From an uncultured Hyphomicrobiales bacterium (GTDB lineage: Bacteria; Pseudomonadota; Alphaproteobacteria; Rhizobiales; Beijerinckiaceae), in NCBI GenBank assembly GCA_903861645.1, contig CAIOVE010000098.1, positions 87,472 through 151,471 of the forward strand: a stretch of 64,000 bases of DNA, in the 5' to 3' direction. Made by a program: the position numbers and the translations under genes. Of this stretch, positions 17,308 through 27,098 are shown piece by piece (positions within the stretch are counted from its first letter, which is position 1; the number at the start of each line of letters is the position of its first letter). Under the pieces are notes generated by a model. The model ran no database searches. It had not been told where the DNA came from and saw only the letters and a list, made by a program, of their open reading frames with translations.

Positions 17308-18342
17308 ATGTTTTTCATGCAACGATCAGTCAGGGCTTTGGCCATCGCGGCGCTTCTCATCGCGGGCGGCGGCGCGGTCGCGCAACCGGCGAGCGATCTT
17401 TACAAGGGCCGCAACGTCGATCTCTACATCGGCTACAGCGCCGGTGGCGGCTACGACCTCTACGCGCGCGCCCTCGCGCGCTTCATCGGCCGCCATCTGC
17501 CGGGCAATCCGACGGTCACGCCCCGCAACATGGAGGGAGCGGGCTCGCTGCGGCTCGCCAACTGGCTTTACAACCTCGGCCCCAAGGACGGCCTGTCCTT
17601 CGGCACGTTCGCCCGCGGCACCGCGTTCGATCCGCTGTTCGGCTCCACGCAGGCCCAGTTCGACGCGTCGAAATACAACTGGATCGGCAGCGCCAACAAC
17701 GAGGTCAGCACCTGCGTCATGTGGGCGGCGGGCGGTGTCACGACCATGGACGATCTGTTGACCAAGCCCAGCGTCATGGGCGGCTCCGGCGGCGCCGCCG
17801 ACACCGACCAGTTCGTCTATGTAATGAACGGCGTGCTCGGCACGAAGATCAAGCTCGTGCAGGGCTACCCCGGCGGCAACGAGGTCAATCTGGCCATGGA
17901 GCGCGGCGAGGTGCAGGGCCGCTGCGGCTGGTCCTGGTCGAGCCTCAAGACGACGCATCCCGAATGGTTGCGCGACAAGAAAGTCACGGTCCCCGTGCAG
18001 CTTTCGCTGACCCGGCATCCCGAATTGCCGGATACGCCCGTCATCATGGATTACGCCAAATCCGACGCCGATCGCGCGATCCTGCGTCTCGTATTCGCGC
18101 GCAACATCATGGGGCGGCCCTTCGCCGCGCCGCCCGGCGTCGCGCCCGAGCGCGTGGCCATTCTGCGCAAGGCCTTCACGGACACCATGAACGACAAGGA
18201 TTTCCTCGCCGAGGCGGCCAAGATCGATCTCGAGATCAATCCGGTGTCGGGCGAGGAGCTGCAATCGCTGGTGGCCGACGCCTATAAAACGTCGCCGGAC
18301 ATCGTCAAGCGGACGGCGGACCTGCTCAAGGGCATGAAATAG
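17308..18342 (+). CDS. Tripartite-tricarboxylate-type substrate-binding protein
   Basis: About 344 residues with a signal peptide (cleavage near AVAQP). YKGRNVDLYIGYSAGGGYDLYARALARFI matches the first ligand loop of TctC/Bug proteins, and GNPTVTPRNMEGAGS the second. It is clearly related to the SBP at 25844-26887 (shared pattern PDRHLGxHxPGNPTV, APxxVAxLRKAF). The ATG at 17308 is used; ATG 17317 also possible. It sits between the monooxygenase and the TPP enzyme of cassette A, presumably importing that pathway's substrate. No membrane subunits nearby. Confidence 0.9.
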   Translation: MFFMQRSVRALAIAALLIAGGGAVAQPASDLYKGRNVDLYIGYSAGGGYDLYARALARFIGRHLPGNPTVTPRNMEGAGSLRLANWLYNLGPKDGLSFGTFARGTAFDPLFGSTQAQFDASKYNWIGSANNEVSTCVMWAAGGVTTMDDLLTKPSVMGGSGGAADTDQFVYVMNGVLGTKIKLVQGYPGGNEVNLAMERGEVQGRCGWSWSSLKTTHPEWLRDKKVTVPVQLSLTRHPELPDTPVIMDYAKSDADRAILRLVFARNIMGRPFAAPPGVAPERVAILRKAFTDTMNDKDFLAEAAKIDLEINPVSGEELQSLVADAYKTSPDIVKRTADLLKGMK

Positions 18343-18441
18343 GAAAATCCGGCGCGCCGGCTTGCCGCGGGGCGTCCATTCACTAGACTGCGCGCCATCG
18401 ATTGATGGCGTGGCCACATAAACCATGAAGAGGAAACACCC

Positions 18442-20154
18442 ATGACACATGAGAAGCCGCCGCGGACGGTCGCCGAGGATTACATGTCGGCCCTGCACGC
18501 CTGCGGCGTGAGCCACGTGTTCGCCAATGGCGGCACGGATTTCGCGCCGATCATCGAAGGCCTCGTGCAGATGAAGGCGCGCGGCGAGCCCGCGCCGGAA
18601 TTCGTCACCGTGCCGCACGAAAACGTCGCGACCGCCATGGCGCAGGGCTACTGGAAGGTCGCCGGCAAGCCCGCCGCCGTGATGGTTCATGTCAACGTCG
18701 GCACCGCCAACACCATTTGCGCGCTGATGAACGCCGCGCGCGACAACGTGCCGATGCTGCTGGCCGCCGGGCGCACGCCGCTGACCGAGACCGGACATGC
18801 CGGTTCGCGCGATGTGCCGATCCATTGGGCGCAGGAACAGTTCGATCAGGCCTCGATCGTGCGCGAGAACGTCAAGTGGGATTATGAGCTGCGCCATGGC
18901 CAGCCAATCAACACGATTGTCGCCCGCGCGCTCGATATCGCCATGAGCGAGCCGAAGGGCCCGGTCTATCTGCAATTGCCGCGCGAGGCGCTGGGCGACG
19001 ACGGAGTCAATCCCGGCCCGGCCATTCGTTCATTTCCCGCGGGCGCCGCGGCCGCCGCGCCGTCGCTCGCGGCTCTGGAGCAGGCCGCCGACATGATCGC
19101 CAAGGCGCAAACGCCGCTCATCATCGCCGGTCGCCCCGGCGCCTCGCCGGGCGGCTTCGAGGCGCTGGCCGCGCTGACGCTCGACGCGGTGATTCCCGTG
19201 GCGAGCGGGTCGCATCCCAACATGCCGTCGAACCATCCGATGAACCTGGGCATGCTGACCAAGCCGCTGCTGGAATCGGCCGACGTGATCCTCGTGCTGG
19301 AGTCCGCGGTGCCGTGGGTGCCGCGCGCCATGCAGCCCTCGGCGGACGCCAAGGTCATCCACATTGCGCATGATCCGATGTTCCGCACCATGCCGTTGCG
19401 CGGTCACCAGATGGACCTCGCCATCGCCGGCGATTGCGGGCAGGCGCTCGTCATGCTGCGCGAGATGCTGAAGACCAAGATGCAGGGTCGCGAGACCGCG
19501 CGCGACAAGCGTCGCGCGCGCGTCGCCGAGCTGCGCCAGAAGATCGTCGATGGCCGCAAGGCGACCATCGAGAAGCTGAAGGACACGGCGCCGATCAGCC
19601 CGATTCTCGTCGCCCACGCGCTCAACATGGTGCGCGACGAAAGCGCCATCGTGGTGGAGGAACTCGGCGCGCCGTTCCCCTTCCTCGACATTACGCGTCC
19701 CGACAGCTTCATCACCGGCCATTCGGGCGCCCTGGGCATGGCGCTTGGGCAGGCGCTCGGCGCGAAGCTCGCCGCCGGCAAGCGGCAGGTCATCACCACG
19801 GTGGGCGACGGTTCCTACATGTTCGGCGTGCCGCTCGCGGCGCATTTCGTCGCGCGCGCCGAAAATCTGCCGACGCTGACCATGGTGTTCAACAACTCGC
19901 AATGGTACGCGGTGCGCCGCGCGACCATGTCGATGTATCCCAATGGCGACGCGGCCAAGCAGAACTCGCTGCCCATCGTCGACCTCGCGCCCTCGCCAGA
20001 CTTCGAGAAGGTCGCCGAGAGCTGCGGCGGTTATGGCGAGCGCGTCGAGGATCCGGCCAAGCTCATTCCGGCCATCGAGCGCGCGCTCAAGAAGGTCGAC
20101 GACGGTCAGCAGGTCACGCTCAACGTGATCACGGGTCTACGGCCCTACGGCTGA
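18442..20154 (+). CDS. Thiamine-pyrophosphate-requiring enzyme, cytoplasmic
   Basis: 570 residues, three-domain TPP enzyme of the acetolactate synthase/oxalyl-CoA decarboxylase group. The catalytic glutamate lies in VPHENVATAMAQGY (about residue 57), and the thiamine-diphosphate motif is GDGSYMFGV followed by MVFNNSQWY. No signal sequence, in contrast with the paralogue at 3831-5720. A clear GAGGAAAC precedes the ATG. It follows the SBP gene by 99 bases and precedes the MetE-like gene by 32 bases. It may decarboxylate or condense a 2-oxo acid derived from the imported compound. Confidence 0.92.
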   Translation: MTHEKPPRTVAEDYMSALHACGVSHVFANGGTDFAPIIEGLVQMKARGEPAPEFVTVPHENVATAMAQGYWKVAGKPAAVMVHVNVGTANTICALMNAARDNVPMLLAAGRTPLTETGHAGSRDVPIHWAQEQFDQASIVRENVKWDYELRHGQPINTIVARALDIAMSEPKGPVYLQLPREALGDDGVNPGPAIRSFPAGAAAAAPSLAALEQAADMIAKAQTPLIIAGRPGASPGGFEALAALTLDAVIPVASGSHPNMPSNHPMNLGMLTKPLLESADVILVLESAVPWVPRAMQPSADAKVIHIAHDPMFRTMPLRGHQMDLAIAGDCGQALVMLREMLKTKMQGRETARDKRRARVAELRQKIVDGRKATIEKLKDTAPISPILVAHALNMVRDESAIVVEELGAPFPFLDITRPDSFITGHSGALGMALGQALGAKLAAGKRQVITTVGDGSYMFGVPLAAHFVARAENLPTLTMVFNNSQWYAVRRATMSMYPNGDAAKQNSLPIVDLAPSPDFEKVAESCGGYGERVEDPAKLIPAIERALKKVDDGQQVTLNVITGLRPYG

Positions 20155-20186
20155 TCCGTCGCGCGTCCTGATAACGGGGAGGAAAC

Positions 20187-21293
20187 ATGCATCCGCCATT
20201 TCGCGCCGAGCATATCGGCAGCCTGTTGCGGCCGACCGAATTGCTCGAATTGCGCCAGCGGCACGCCGCCGGCGCCGCGACGGCGGAAGCCCTGCGCGCG
20301 GCGGAGGACGCGGCCATCCGCGCCGCCGTCGCCATGCAGGAACGCGTTGGGCTAAGGGTTGTCACGGATGGCGAGTTTCGTCGCCATTCCTATCACAGCT
20401 ACTTCTTCGCCCAGCTTGGCGACATCAAGCCGGACTATGTGCCCGGCGACGATGGCGGCGGCACGGCGACAACGCCGCGCCGCGCCGCACAGCCCATCGC
20501 GCGCATCAACAGCCGCGTCGCCTGGACGAAGCCCATTCACGTCGACGATTTCACTTTCCTGAAGTCGCTGACCTCGGCCATGCCAAAGATCACGATTCCC
20601 GGCCCCTGCGCGCTGCACTTTCGTGGCGGCGACGCCGCCGTGCTGGCGAGCGCCTACAAGGACACGGATTCGTTCTGGTCCGATATCGTCGCGGCCTTTC
20701 GCCAGGAGCTCGCCGCGCTCGCCGGGGCCGGTTGCGCTTACGTGCAGATGGATGAAACGGCCTTCGCCAAGTTCGGCGATCCCCACGTGCAGGCCTCGCT
20801 CGCCGCGCGCGGCGACAACTGGTCCGATCTGATCGACCGTTACATCGAGGTCACCAACGAGACGCTCAAGGGCGTGTCGGCGCCGCGCGTCGGCATGCAT
20901 CTGTGCCGCGGCAATCGCGCCGGGCAGTTCCATTCCGAGGGCGGCTACGACGTGGTCGCCGAACGCCTGTTCAACAAGCTGGCGATCGACATCTATTTCC
21001 TCGAATACGATTCCGATCGCGCCGGCGACTTCTCCCCGTTGCGCCATGTGCCGAAAGGCAAGCACGTGGTGCTCGGCCTTGTCTCCACCAAGACCGGCGA
21101 GATGGAGACGCGGGACGAAATCCGCCGTCGCGTCGACGAGGCGACGAAATATGTCGACCTCGATCGCCTGTCGATCTCGCCGCAATGCGGCTTCGCCAGC
21201 ATCGATCGCGGCAACCCCCTGTCGCGGCAGGCGCAGGAGGACAAACTCGCGCTCGTGGTCGACATGGCCCGGGAAATCTGGGGCGAGGCCTAG
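20187..21293 (+). CDS. MetE-like cobalamin-independent methyltransferase (catalytic domain only)
   Basis: 368 residues, matching the C-terminal catalytic half of MetE. The opening [11 protein letters not shown], the MHLCRGN block and SPQCGFAS carry the His-x-Cys and Cys that bind zinc in MetE. The N-terminal folate half of MetE is missing, as in archaeal MetE and in a large group of uncharacterised bacterial homologues that often accompany catabolic genes. It may therefore transfer methyl groups from a non-folate donor. GGGGAGGAAAC precedes the ATG. Its TAG overlaps the stop of convergent cmk in a shared CTAG. A paralogue is at 30383-31498. Confidence 0.88.
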   Translation: MHPPFRAEHIGSLLRPTELLELRQRHAAGAATAEALRAAEDAAIRAAVAMQERVGLRVVTDGEFRRHSYHSYFFAQLGDIKPDYVPGDDGGGTATTPRRAAQPIARINSRVAWTKPIHVDDFTFLKSLTSAMPKITIPGPCALHFRGGDAAVLASAYKDTDSFWSDIVAAFRQELAALAGAGCAYVQMDETAFAKFGDPHVQASLAARGDNWSDLIDRYIEVTNETLKGVSAPRVGMHLCRGNRAGQFHSEGGYDVVAERLFNKLAIDIYFLEYDSDRAGDFSPLRHVPKGKHVVLGLVSTKTGEMETRDEIRRRVDEATKYVDLDRLSISPQCGFASIDRGNPLSRQAQEDKLALVVDMAREIWGEA

Positions 21294-21925
21294 GCGCGCC
21301 GACCCGCGGTCTTGTCCGCGACGATTTGCAGCGCCGCCGACAGGGCGGCGTCGATGTCGAGGTTGGTCGTGTCGAGGGTCACCGCGTCGGCGGCCTTGAC
21401 CAAAGGCGCCGACGAGCGGCTTGAATCGCGCTCGTCGCGTTTGCGGATGTCGTCCAGCACGGCGGCGTATTCGACCTTCTCGCCGCGGCCCGCCAGTTCA
21501 AGCGCGCGACGGTTGGCGCGCGTTTCGGGCGCCGCGGTCACGAAAATCTTCACGTCCGCGTCGGGGCTGATGACCGTGCCGATATCGCGCCCGTCGAGCA
21601 CCGCGCCGCCGGGCCGCGCGGCGAAGGCGCGTTGCATGTCGAGCAAGGCCGCGCGCACGGCGGGAATCGCCGCGACGATCGACGCCGCCTCGCCCATTTC
21701 GCGGCCGCGCAGTTTGTCCTCGTCGAAATCCGTCAGCGCCAGTCCGCGCGCCGCGGCGATGGCGCGGGCCTCGTCGTCCAGCCGCTCGCCCGCGTCGATC
21801 AGGGCGCGCGCGGTCGCGCGATAGAGCAGTCCCGTGTCGAGATGCGACAGCCCATGATGGGCCGCGATGCGCCGGGCGAGCGTGCCCTTGCCCGAAGCCG
21901 CCGGTCCGTCGAGGGCGATGATCAC
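21290..21925 (-). CDS. cmk: (d)CMP kinase
   Basis: Nucleoside-monophosphate kinase of about 211 residues, phosphorylating CMP and dCMP. The P-loop is [15 protein letters not shown] near residues 5-19, followed by [30 protein letters not shown] and the RDERDSSR lid. A GTG at 21923-21925 is chosen as start since it directly precedes IIALDGP, the usual N-terminus, and sits 4 bases after the aroA stop; a TTG at 21947 would overlap aroA. The aroA-cmk order is typical of Hyphomicrobiales, but rpsA, the usual next gene, is not here. Confidence 0.93.
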   Translation of the reverse strand: MIIALDGPAASGKGTLARRIAAHHGLSHLDTGLLYRATARALIDAGERLDDEARAIAAARGLALTDFDEDKLRGREMGEAASIVAAIPAVRAALLDMQRAFAARPGGAVLDGRDIGTVISPDADVKIFVTAAPETRANRRALELAGRGEKVEYAAVLDDIRKRDERDSSRSSAPLVKAADAVTLDTTNLDIDAALSAALQIVADKTAGRRA

Positions 21926-21929
21926 CGCG

Positions 21930-23459
<1,530 letters not shown>

Positions 23460-23469
23460 TCAGAAAATC

Positions 23470-23841
23470 GTGGCGAAACCAGAACTCGGCATGAAGCGCC
23501 AATGCCAGAATTGCGGCGCTAGGTTTTTCGACCTCAATCGCAGCCCCATCGTCTGCCCGAAATGCGCGACGGTGTTTCAGGCGCCGGCGATTTCCCGCGC
23601 CGCGGCGCGCCCCGTGGCGAACGACGACGGCGACGAGGCCGACGTGGCGCCGGTCGAGATCATTTCGCTGGAGGACGCCGACGCCGGCGACGAGAAGACC
23701 GCCGCCGCCGCCGTCGACGACGTGGAAATCGAGGACGATGATTCCGCCGCCGATGAAACCTTCCTCGAGGAAGAGGAAGAGGACGCCGACGACGTCGCCG
23801 GCCTGATCGATGGCGACATCGAGGACGACGAGGAAGCCTGA
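23470..23841 (+). CDS. TIGR02300-family protein (FYDLN acid domain)
   Basis: Protein of 123 residues. The N-terminus KRQCQNCGARFFDLNRSPIVCPKC forms a four-cysteine zinc ribbon and contains the family word FFDLN. The rest is a strongly acidic tail (runs of D and E, net charge very negative) ending DIEDDEEA. The GTG at 23470 starts the typical AKPELG opening. This family is largely alphaproteobacterial, and its gene commonly lies next to aroA as here. Function is unknown; the acidic tail suggests binding to a basic partner such as a ribosomal or nucleic-acid-bound protein. Confidence 0.9.
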   Translation: MAKPELGMKRQCQNCGARFFDLNRSPIVCPKCATVFQAPAISRAAARPVANDDGDEADVAPVEIISLEDADAGDEKTAAAAVDDVEIEDDDSAADETFLEEEEEDADDVAGLIDGDIEDDEEA

Positions 23842-23978
23842 CCGGTTTCCATTCAACGGGAAAAGACGAGGGCTTGCCCTTGTCGACCCCGCCAACCGCG
23901 TCTATAAGGCGCGCATCGGCGGCCCCGTTCAAAGGGCCGGCGGTCTTCCAGGGCCGCCGGTGGGAACGCCTGATAAAT

Positions 23979-24055
23979 CGGAGTGTAGCGCAGCCTGGTA
24001 GCGCACCTCGTTCGGGACGAGGGGGTCGGAGGTTCGAATCCTCTCACTCCGACCA
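23979..24055 (+). tRNA. tRNA-Pro(CGG)
   Basis: A 77-base cloverleaf with CCA encoded. The acceptor stem pairs CGGAGTG with CACTCCG; the anticodon loop TTCGGGA gives anticodon CGG, read as proline; the T arm has GGTTCGAATCC. The sequence is close to bacterial proK. A T-rich stretch (24056-24068) follows and may help termination. No integrase or repeated 3' end was found near it. Confidence 0.97.
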
Positions 24056-24214
24056 TTTTCTTTTTTCCATCGAATCGTCACGGCGGCCGGGCGCATATGC
24101 CTTCGACGTTTTCTCGATCATTACGAGCGCTGACGCGACCAACGAGTTTTTTGGCGATTGTGCGTCGGTTTCCGTCACGCTACCCTCGGGTCCGAGGATG
24201 TATCGGGATGGCGC

Positions 24215-24568
24215 ATGAAAACGCTGGCGGTTCTTGCTTGTTTGACCTGCCTGGCCACGCCCGCCTTGTCCGACATGGCGCCCATGCCCATTCCGCCCGC
24301 GATTCTGAATCCGCTTTTCGAGGGTTACGCGGCTGGCGCCATGTGTGGCTTAGTCGTGCGCATGGATGTCGCGGAAGCTTACTTGACGGACAAATTTGGG
24401 TCTGGCGTGAAATTCAACGCCGCGCAATTGGCCGCGATCACGTTCGCGCAGTCGAGGAAAATCGCCGCGACCATGGAAAGGTCCGGCGACAAGCGACGCT
24501 ATTGCGGGAGCATGCTCGCCGCGTTTGGTCCGCGGGGAAAGCAAATACCCGGCCTGCTAGGCAACTGA
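24215..24568 (+). CDS. Small secreted hypothetical protein
   Basis: Protein of 117 residues with a signal peptide of about 19 residues (KTLAVLACLTCLATPALS). The mature part has two cysteines (AAGAMCGL and RRYCGSM) that could form a disulfide. I do not recognise the family. Codon use matches the neighbours and the signal peptide argues for a real gene. It stands alone between the tRNA and the broken methyltransferase gene, with which it is convergent. Confidence 0.65.
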   Translation: MKTLAVLACLTCLATPALSDMAPMPIPPAILNPLFEGYAAGAMCGLVVRMDVAEAYLTDKFGSGVKFNAAQLAAITFAQSRKIAATMERSGDKRRYCGSMLAAFGPRGKQIPGLLGN

Positions 24569-24596
24569 CGGCGGCGCGGTTCAACGCCGCCGCGCG

Positions 24597-25343
24597 TTAC
24601 TTGGCGCCATAAACGACGACGCGCGATCCGCGGCTGAATTGTTCGTAGTCGTCGGGATCGGGCTTGATGACCTCGATCGTCTTGAAGCCGAAGTCGCTCA
24701 TCAGGAACAGCAGCGCGTTGAGCGAGGGAACCAGCGCGATATCGGTCGAACCGCCTTCGCGCACGTGATGGTAGTCGGAGGAAAGCTAAAAGACACCGCT
24801 CACCTCGCGTTGCCAGATGTAGTGGCCTTCCTCGAGTTTGCCCGCGATGTCATACGGAAATATCTGCGTTTCGATGAGGATGTGCTTCTTGGAAAGCTGG
24901 GAGGCGAGCCGCAGCACGTGAATCGGATTTTCCAGATGATATAAAAGGCCATAAACGAGCACGAGATCCGCCGGGGCGATATCGTTCGTGGTCAGTTTCG
25001 TCAGGTCGCCCTGCGTGAACGTGACGTTTGACACGCCCAGCGCCGCCTGCATCGCGAGGCAGGCCGCGAAGCTTTCATCGCGGTATTCGACGCCATGGAC
25101 CTGGCCAAAATGCCTGGCGAGTTCAAAGCTGAAATAACCCTCGTGCGAGGCGAAGTCGAGCGCGGTCAGGTTGCTGGCGTCGCCCACGCGCTCGGCGATG
25201 ACGCGTCGCAGCTTGTCGCGGCGCGAAGTGTGTATGCGCAAGACGTCGGCGGGTATGTTCGTTTGCGTGATCGAACCGTCCGGCAATTCAAATTCGTAAA
25301 ACCAGATTCGCTTTTTGACTTCGTCCAGCATCGCCAAGCTCAT
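24597..25343 (-). pseudogene. SAM-dependent methyltransferase gene with in-frame amber codon
   Basis: From the ATG at 25341-25343 the frame codes 185 residues of a class I methyltransferase: LTALDFASHEGYFSFELARHFG (SAM-binding motif I), a VEYRDESF acidic motif II, and LVLVYGLLYHLENP. It then meets TAG at 24786-24788. Past that codon the same frame continues without shift for about 62 codons (LSSDYHHVREGGSTDIALVP...FGFKTIEV...GSRVVVYGAK) to a TAA at 24597-24599, with normal codon use. The gene was thus about 249 codons long and has been cut by one nonsense change, unless the amber is suppressed or a sequencing error. The remaining 185 residues keep the SAM-binding half. Confidence 0.8.
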
Positions 25344-25350
25344 GGGAATT

Positions 25351-25430
25351 GTGTTCCTTCAAAAAACGGATGTTGTATTGACGACGATAACAGCTTGTCG
25401 AAAATGATACATCCGTCAATTGGGGAACAC
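25351..25430 (-). promoter_or_regulatory. Structured 5' leader of the methyltransferase gene
   Basis: In the 80 bases before the start, three 7-base inverted repeats are nested. On the minus strand: GTGTTCC pairs with GGAACAC (arms 25424-25430 and 25351-25357), and the latter overlaps the AAGGAA ribosome site. CGGATGT pairs with ACATCCG (25409-25415 and 25367-25373), and this is followed at once by TTTTTT like an intrinsic terminator. ATTGACG pairs with CGTCAAT (25414-25420 and 25377-25383), which competes with the previous helix. This is the layout of an attenuator or riboswitch. No known class was recognised. Confidence 0.45.
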
Positions 25431-25489
25431 GCCACGTCCCGCGCCACGCGGCGCGGTCACGCCGGCCTCATGCGTTTATTGGCGTTCCG

Positions 25490-25687
25490 TCAGCGCGCCA
25501 GACAAAAAGCGAGGGCGAGGGCGAGCCAGATCGCGAGGCCGATGCAGACTCCAAGAAAAATACCCGAAAATCCGGAGTGCGCCTCGCGCCGGTCGTCGTC
25601 GCGAACGCTGGCGTCGACATAGCGCGTGGCGTTGGAGGAGCCCATGGGACCGGCGGATGAAAAAGCATTGAGCGAAAATTTTGTCAT
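25490..25687 (-). CDS. Small hypothetical membrane protein
   Basis: 65 residues, with a hydrophilic first half and one C-terminal membrane helix (about residues 42-63, FSGIFLGVCIGLAIWLALALAFCLA). ATG at 25685-25687 has a GCAGGCGAC stretch about 8 bases upstream; an ATG at 25732 would add 15 residues. The region before it is AT-rich, as promoters here tend to be. No family recognised. It lies upstream of the methyltransferase leader on the same strand. Confidence 0.5.
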   Translation of the reverse strand: MTKFSLNAFSSAGPMGSSNATRYVDASVRDDDRREAHSGFSGIFLGVCIGLAIWLALALAFCLAR

Positions 25688-25810
25688 TGTGGCGTCGCCT
25701 GCAATCACTGAAATCAAAAATAAATATGACAAACTAAAAGTGCATTTCGGTAAAACCGACTGGATTATTGAATTCCGTTAACCCCCTTGTCAATGCGCCC
25801 CTTCATCGCG

Positions 25811-25833
25811 CCGAGGCGCCACCGACGCCTCGG
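25811..25833 (-). terminator. Hairpin after the SBP gene at 25844
   Basis: CCGAGGCG and CGCCTCGG form an 8-bp perfect stem with a 7-base loop, 10 bases beyond the stop of the SBP gene on the minus strand. No T-run follows, so the call rests on stem strength and position. Confidence 0.45.
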
Positions 25834-25843
25834 CCTGGACGCC

Positions 25844-26887
25844 TCAGCGTCCCATCGCCTTGCGCACGCGTTCGACCACGGCCTTCGGGCTGGCGTACAT
25901 GGCGGCGATGGTCTTTTGCAAATCCTCGCCGGACGTCGGCACGGCGTCGATGTTCATGCGATGCGCGTCCTCCTGCAACTCGGGGTCCGCGATTGTCTCG
26001 GCGAAGGCCTTGCGCAACGCCGCGACCCGTTCGGGCGCGACGCCGGCCGGCAGGATGAAGGGCCGGCTGAAGGCGTTCTGGGAGAGGAACATGGTCATCG
26101 CCGCCTTGTCCTCGTCGGTTTTCGCCAGCGACGTGATCAGCGGCACGCCGCGCGCGTTGAGCTCGGGATGGCCGACGACATCCTCCTGCGCGAAAACACG
26201 CGCGAACATGCCGCCTTTCAGCATGTCGGGATATTGCACCTTCACGGTCGACCAGCCGAGACCGCAGATGCCCTGCACCTCGCCCTTTTCAACCGCCAGC
26301 GTCACCTCGCGCGAGCCCTGATAGCCCGTGACGATGCGGTACTTCGCGCCAAGCAGACCCTTTTCGATCACCGGGAAATCCGACGTCGTGCTGCCGGGCG
26401 CGGTCGCGCCGATGATGATCTCCTTCGACAGAACGTCGTCGAGTGTTTTCGTCGGCGCGTCGCCACGCACGAGGCACACCAGCACCTCCGCGTTGGCGTT
26501 GCCGAGATAGGCGAATTTCGTCGGATCGTAGCCGCGATGGTTCTCCGCCAGCAGCGGATCGATGATCACGCTGGGGAAGGTGATGCCCATGAAGGTTCCA
26601 TCCTTCGGGGCGGTTGTCCACAGATTGTTGGCGACGACATTTCCGCCAGCGCCCGGCATGTTCGAAACGATGACCGTCGGATTGCCGGGAATGTGCTTGC
26701 CGAGATGCCGCGAAACGAGGCGGCCGTAGGTGTCGAGACCGCCGCCGGCCGAGGAGCCGATGCCGATCGTCACGGTCTTGTCCTTGTAGAAACGCGCCAG
26801 CGTGTCGGCGTCCTGGGCGACCGCTGGCGCGGCCATGCCGGCGAGGGCGCATAGCGCGAGAACAAGCGAGGGGCGCGAAACAGGCAT
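25844..26887 (-). CDS. Tripartite-tricarboxylate-type substrate-binding protein
   Basis: 347 residues. Signal peptide of about 24 residues (cleavage near AVAQD). The mature protein opens FYKDKTVTIGIGSSAGGGLDTYGRLVSRHLG and NMPGAGGNVVAN, the two ligand loops of Bug/TctC receptors. Its closest relative in the window is the SBP of cassette A (17308-18342): same loop spacing, same GVAPERVAxLRKAF C-terminal block. GGATTGGAA precedes the ATG. Divergent from the decarboxylase-like SBP at 27099. No TctA/TctB partner is present. Confidence 0.9.
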   Translation of the reverse strand: MPVSRPSLVLALCALAGMAAPAVAQDADTLARFYKDKTVTIGIGSSAGGGLDTYGRLVSRHLGKHIPGNPTVIVSNMPGAGGNVVANNLWTTAPKDGTFMGITFPSVIIDPLLAENHRGYDPTKFAYLGNANAEVLVCLVRGDAPTKTLDDVLSKEIIIGATAPGSTTSDFPVIEKGLLGAKYRIVTGYQGSREVTLAVEKGEVQGICGLGWSTVKVQYPDMLKGGMFARVFAQEDVVGHPELNARGVPLITSLAKTDEDKAAMTMFLSQNAFSRPFILPAGVAPERVAALRKAFAETIADPELQEDAHRMNIDAVPTSGEDLQKTIAAMYASPKAVVERVRKAMGR

Positions 26888-27098
26888 TTCCAATCCTTTG
26901 AAGCGGGCGATCGGATTTCTCGGCGATCGTGATTGACGGTTCAATATATCAGGAATGGCGCGAGGGCGAGGGCCGCTGGCGCGACAAAATGGGCGCGTCG
27001 CCGTCGCCGACAGTGGCGCGCCGGGCGAATTTATAGGACATTGAATGCGAGGGAGGCGCGCGGCCTCGACGCCGCCGCGCTCGGCGAAAGGACAGAAA

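Noticed and set aside
23979..24055. tRNA-Pro as an integration site of a genomic island
   Set aside because: No integrase, no second copy of the tRNA 3' end and no change of composition on either side.
24786..24788. TAG as a pyrrolysine codon
   Set aside because: Pyrrolysine methyltransferases are a different family (methylamine enzymes), and no pyl genes are in the window; a nonsense mutation is simpler.
25351..25430. Nested repeats as ends of a small transposon
   Set aside because: No direct target repeats or transposase remnants, and the element fits between the ribosome site and the promoter region of the gene as a leader would.
25095..25622. 175-codon plus-strand frame across the methyltransferase leader
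   Set aside because: Mostly antisense to the methyltransferase gene; the part beyond it lies in the structured leader and has no recognisable product.
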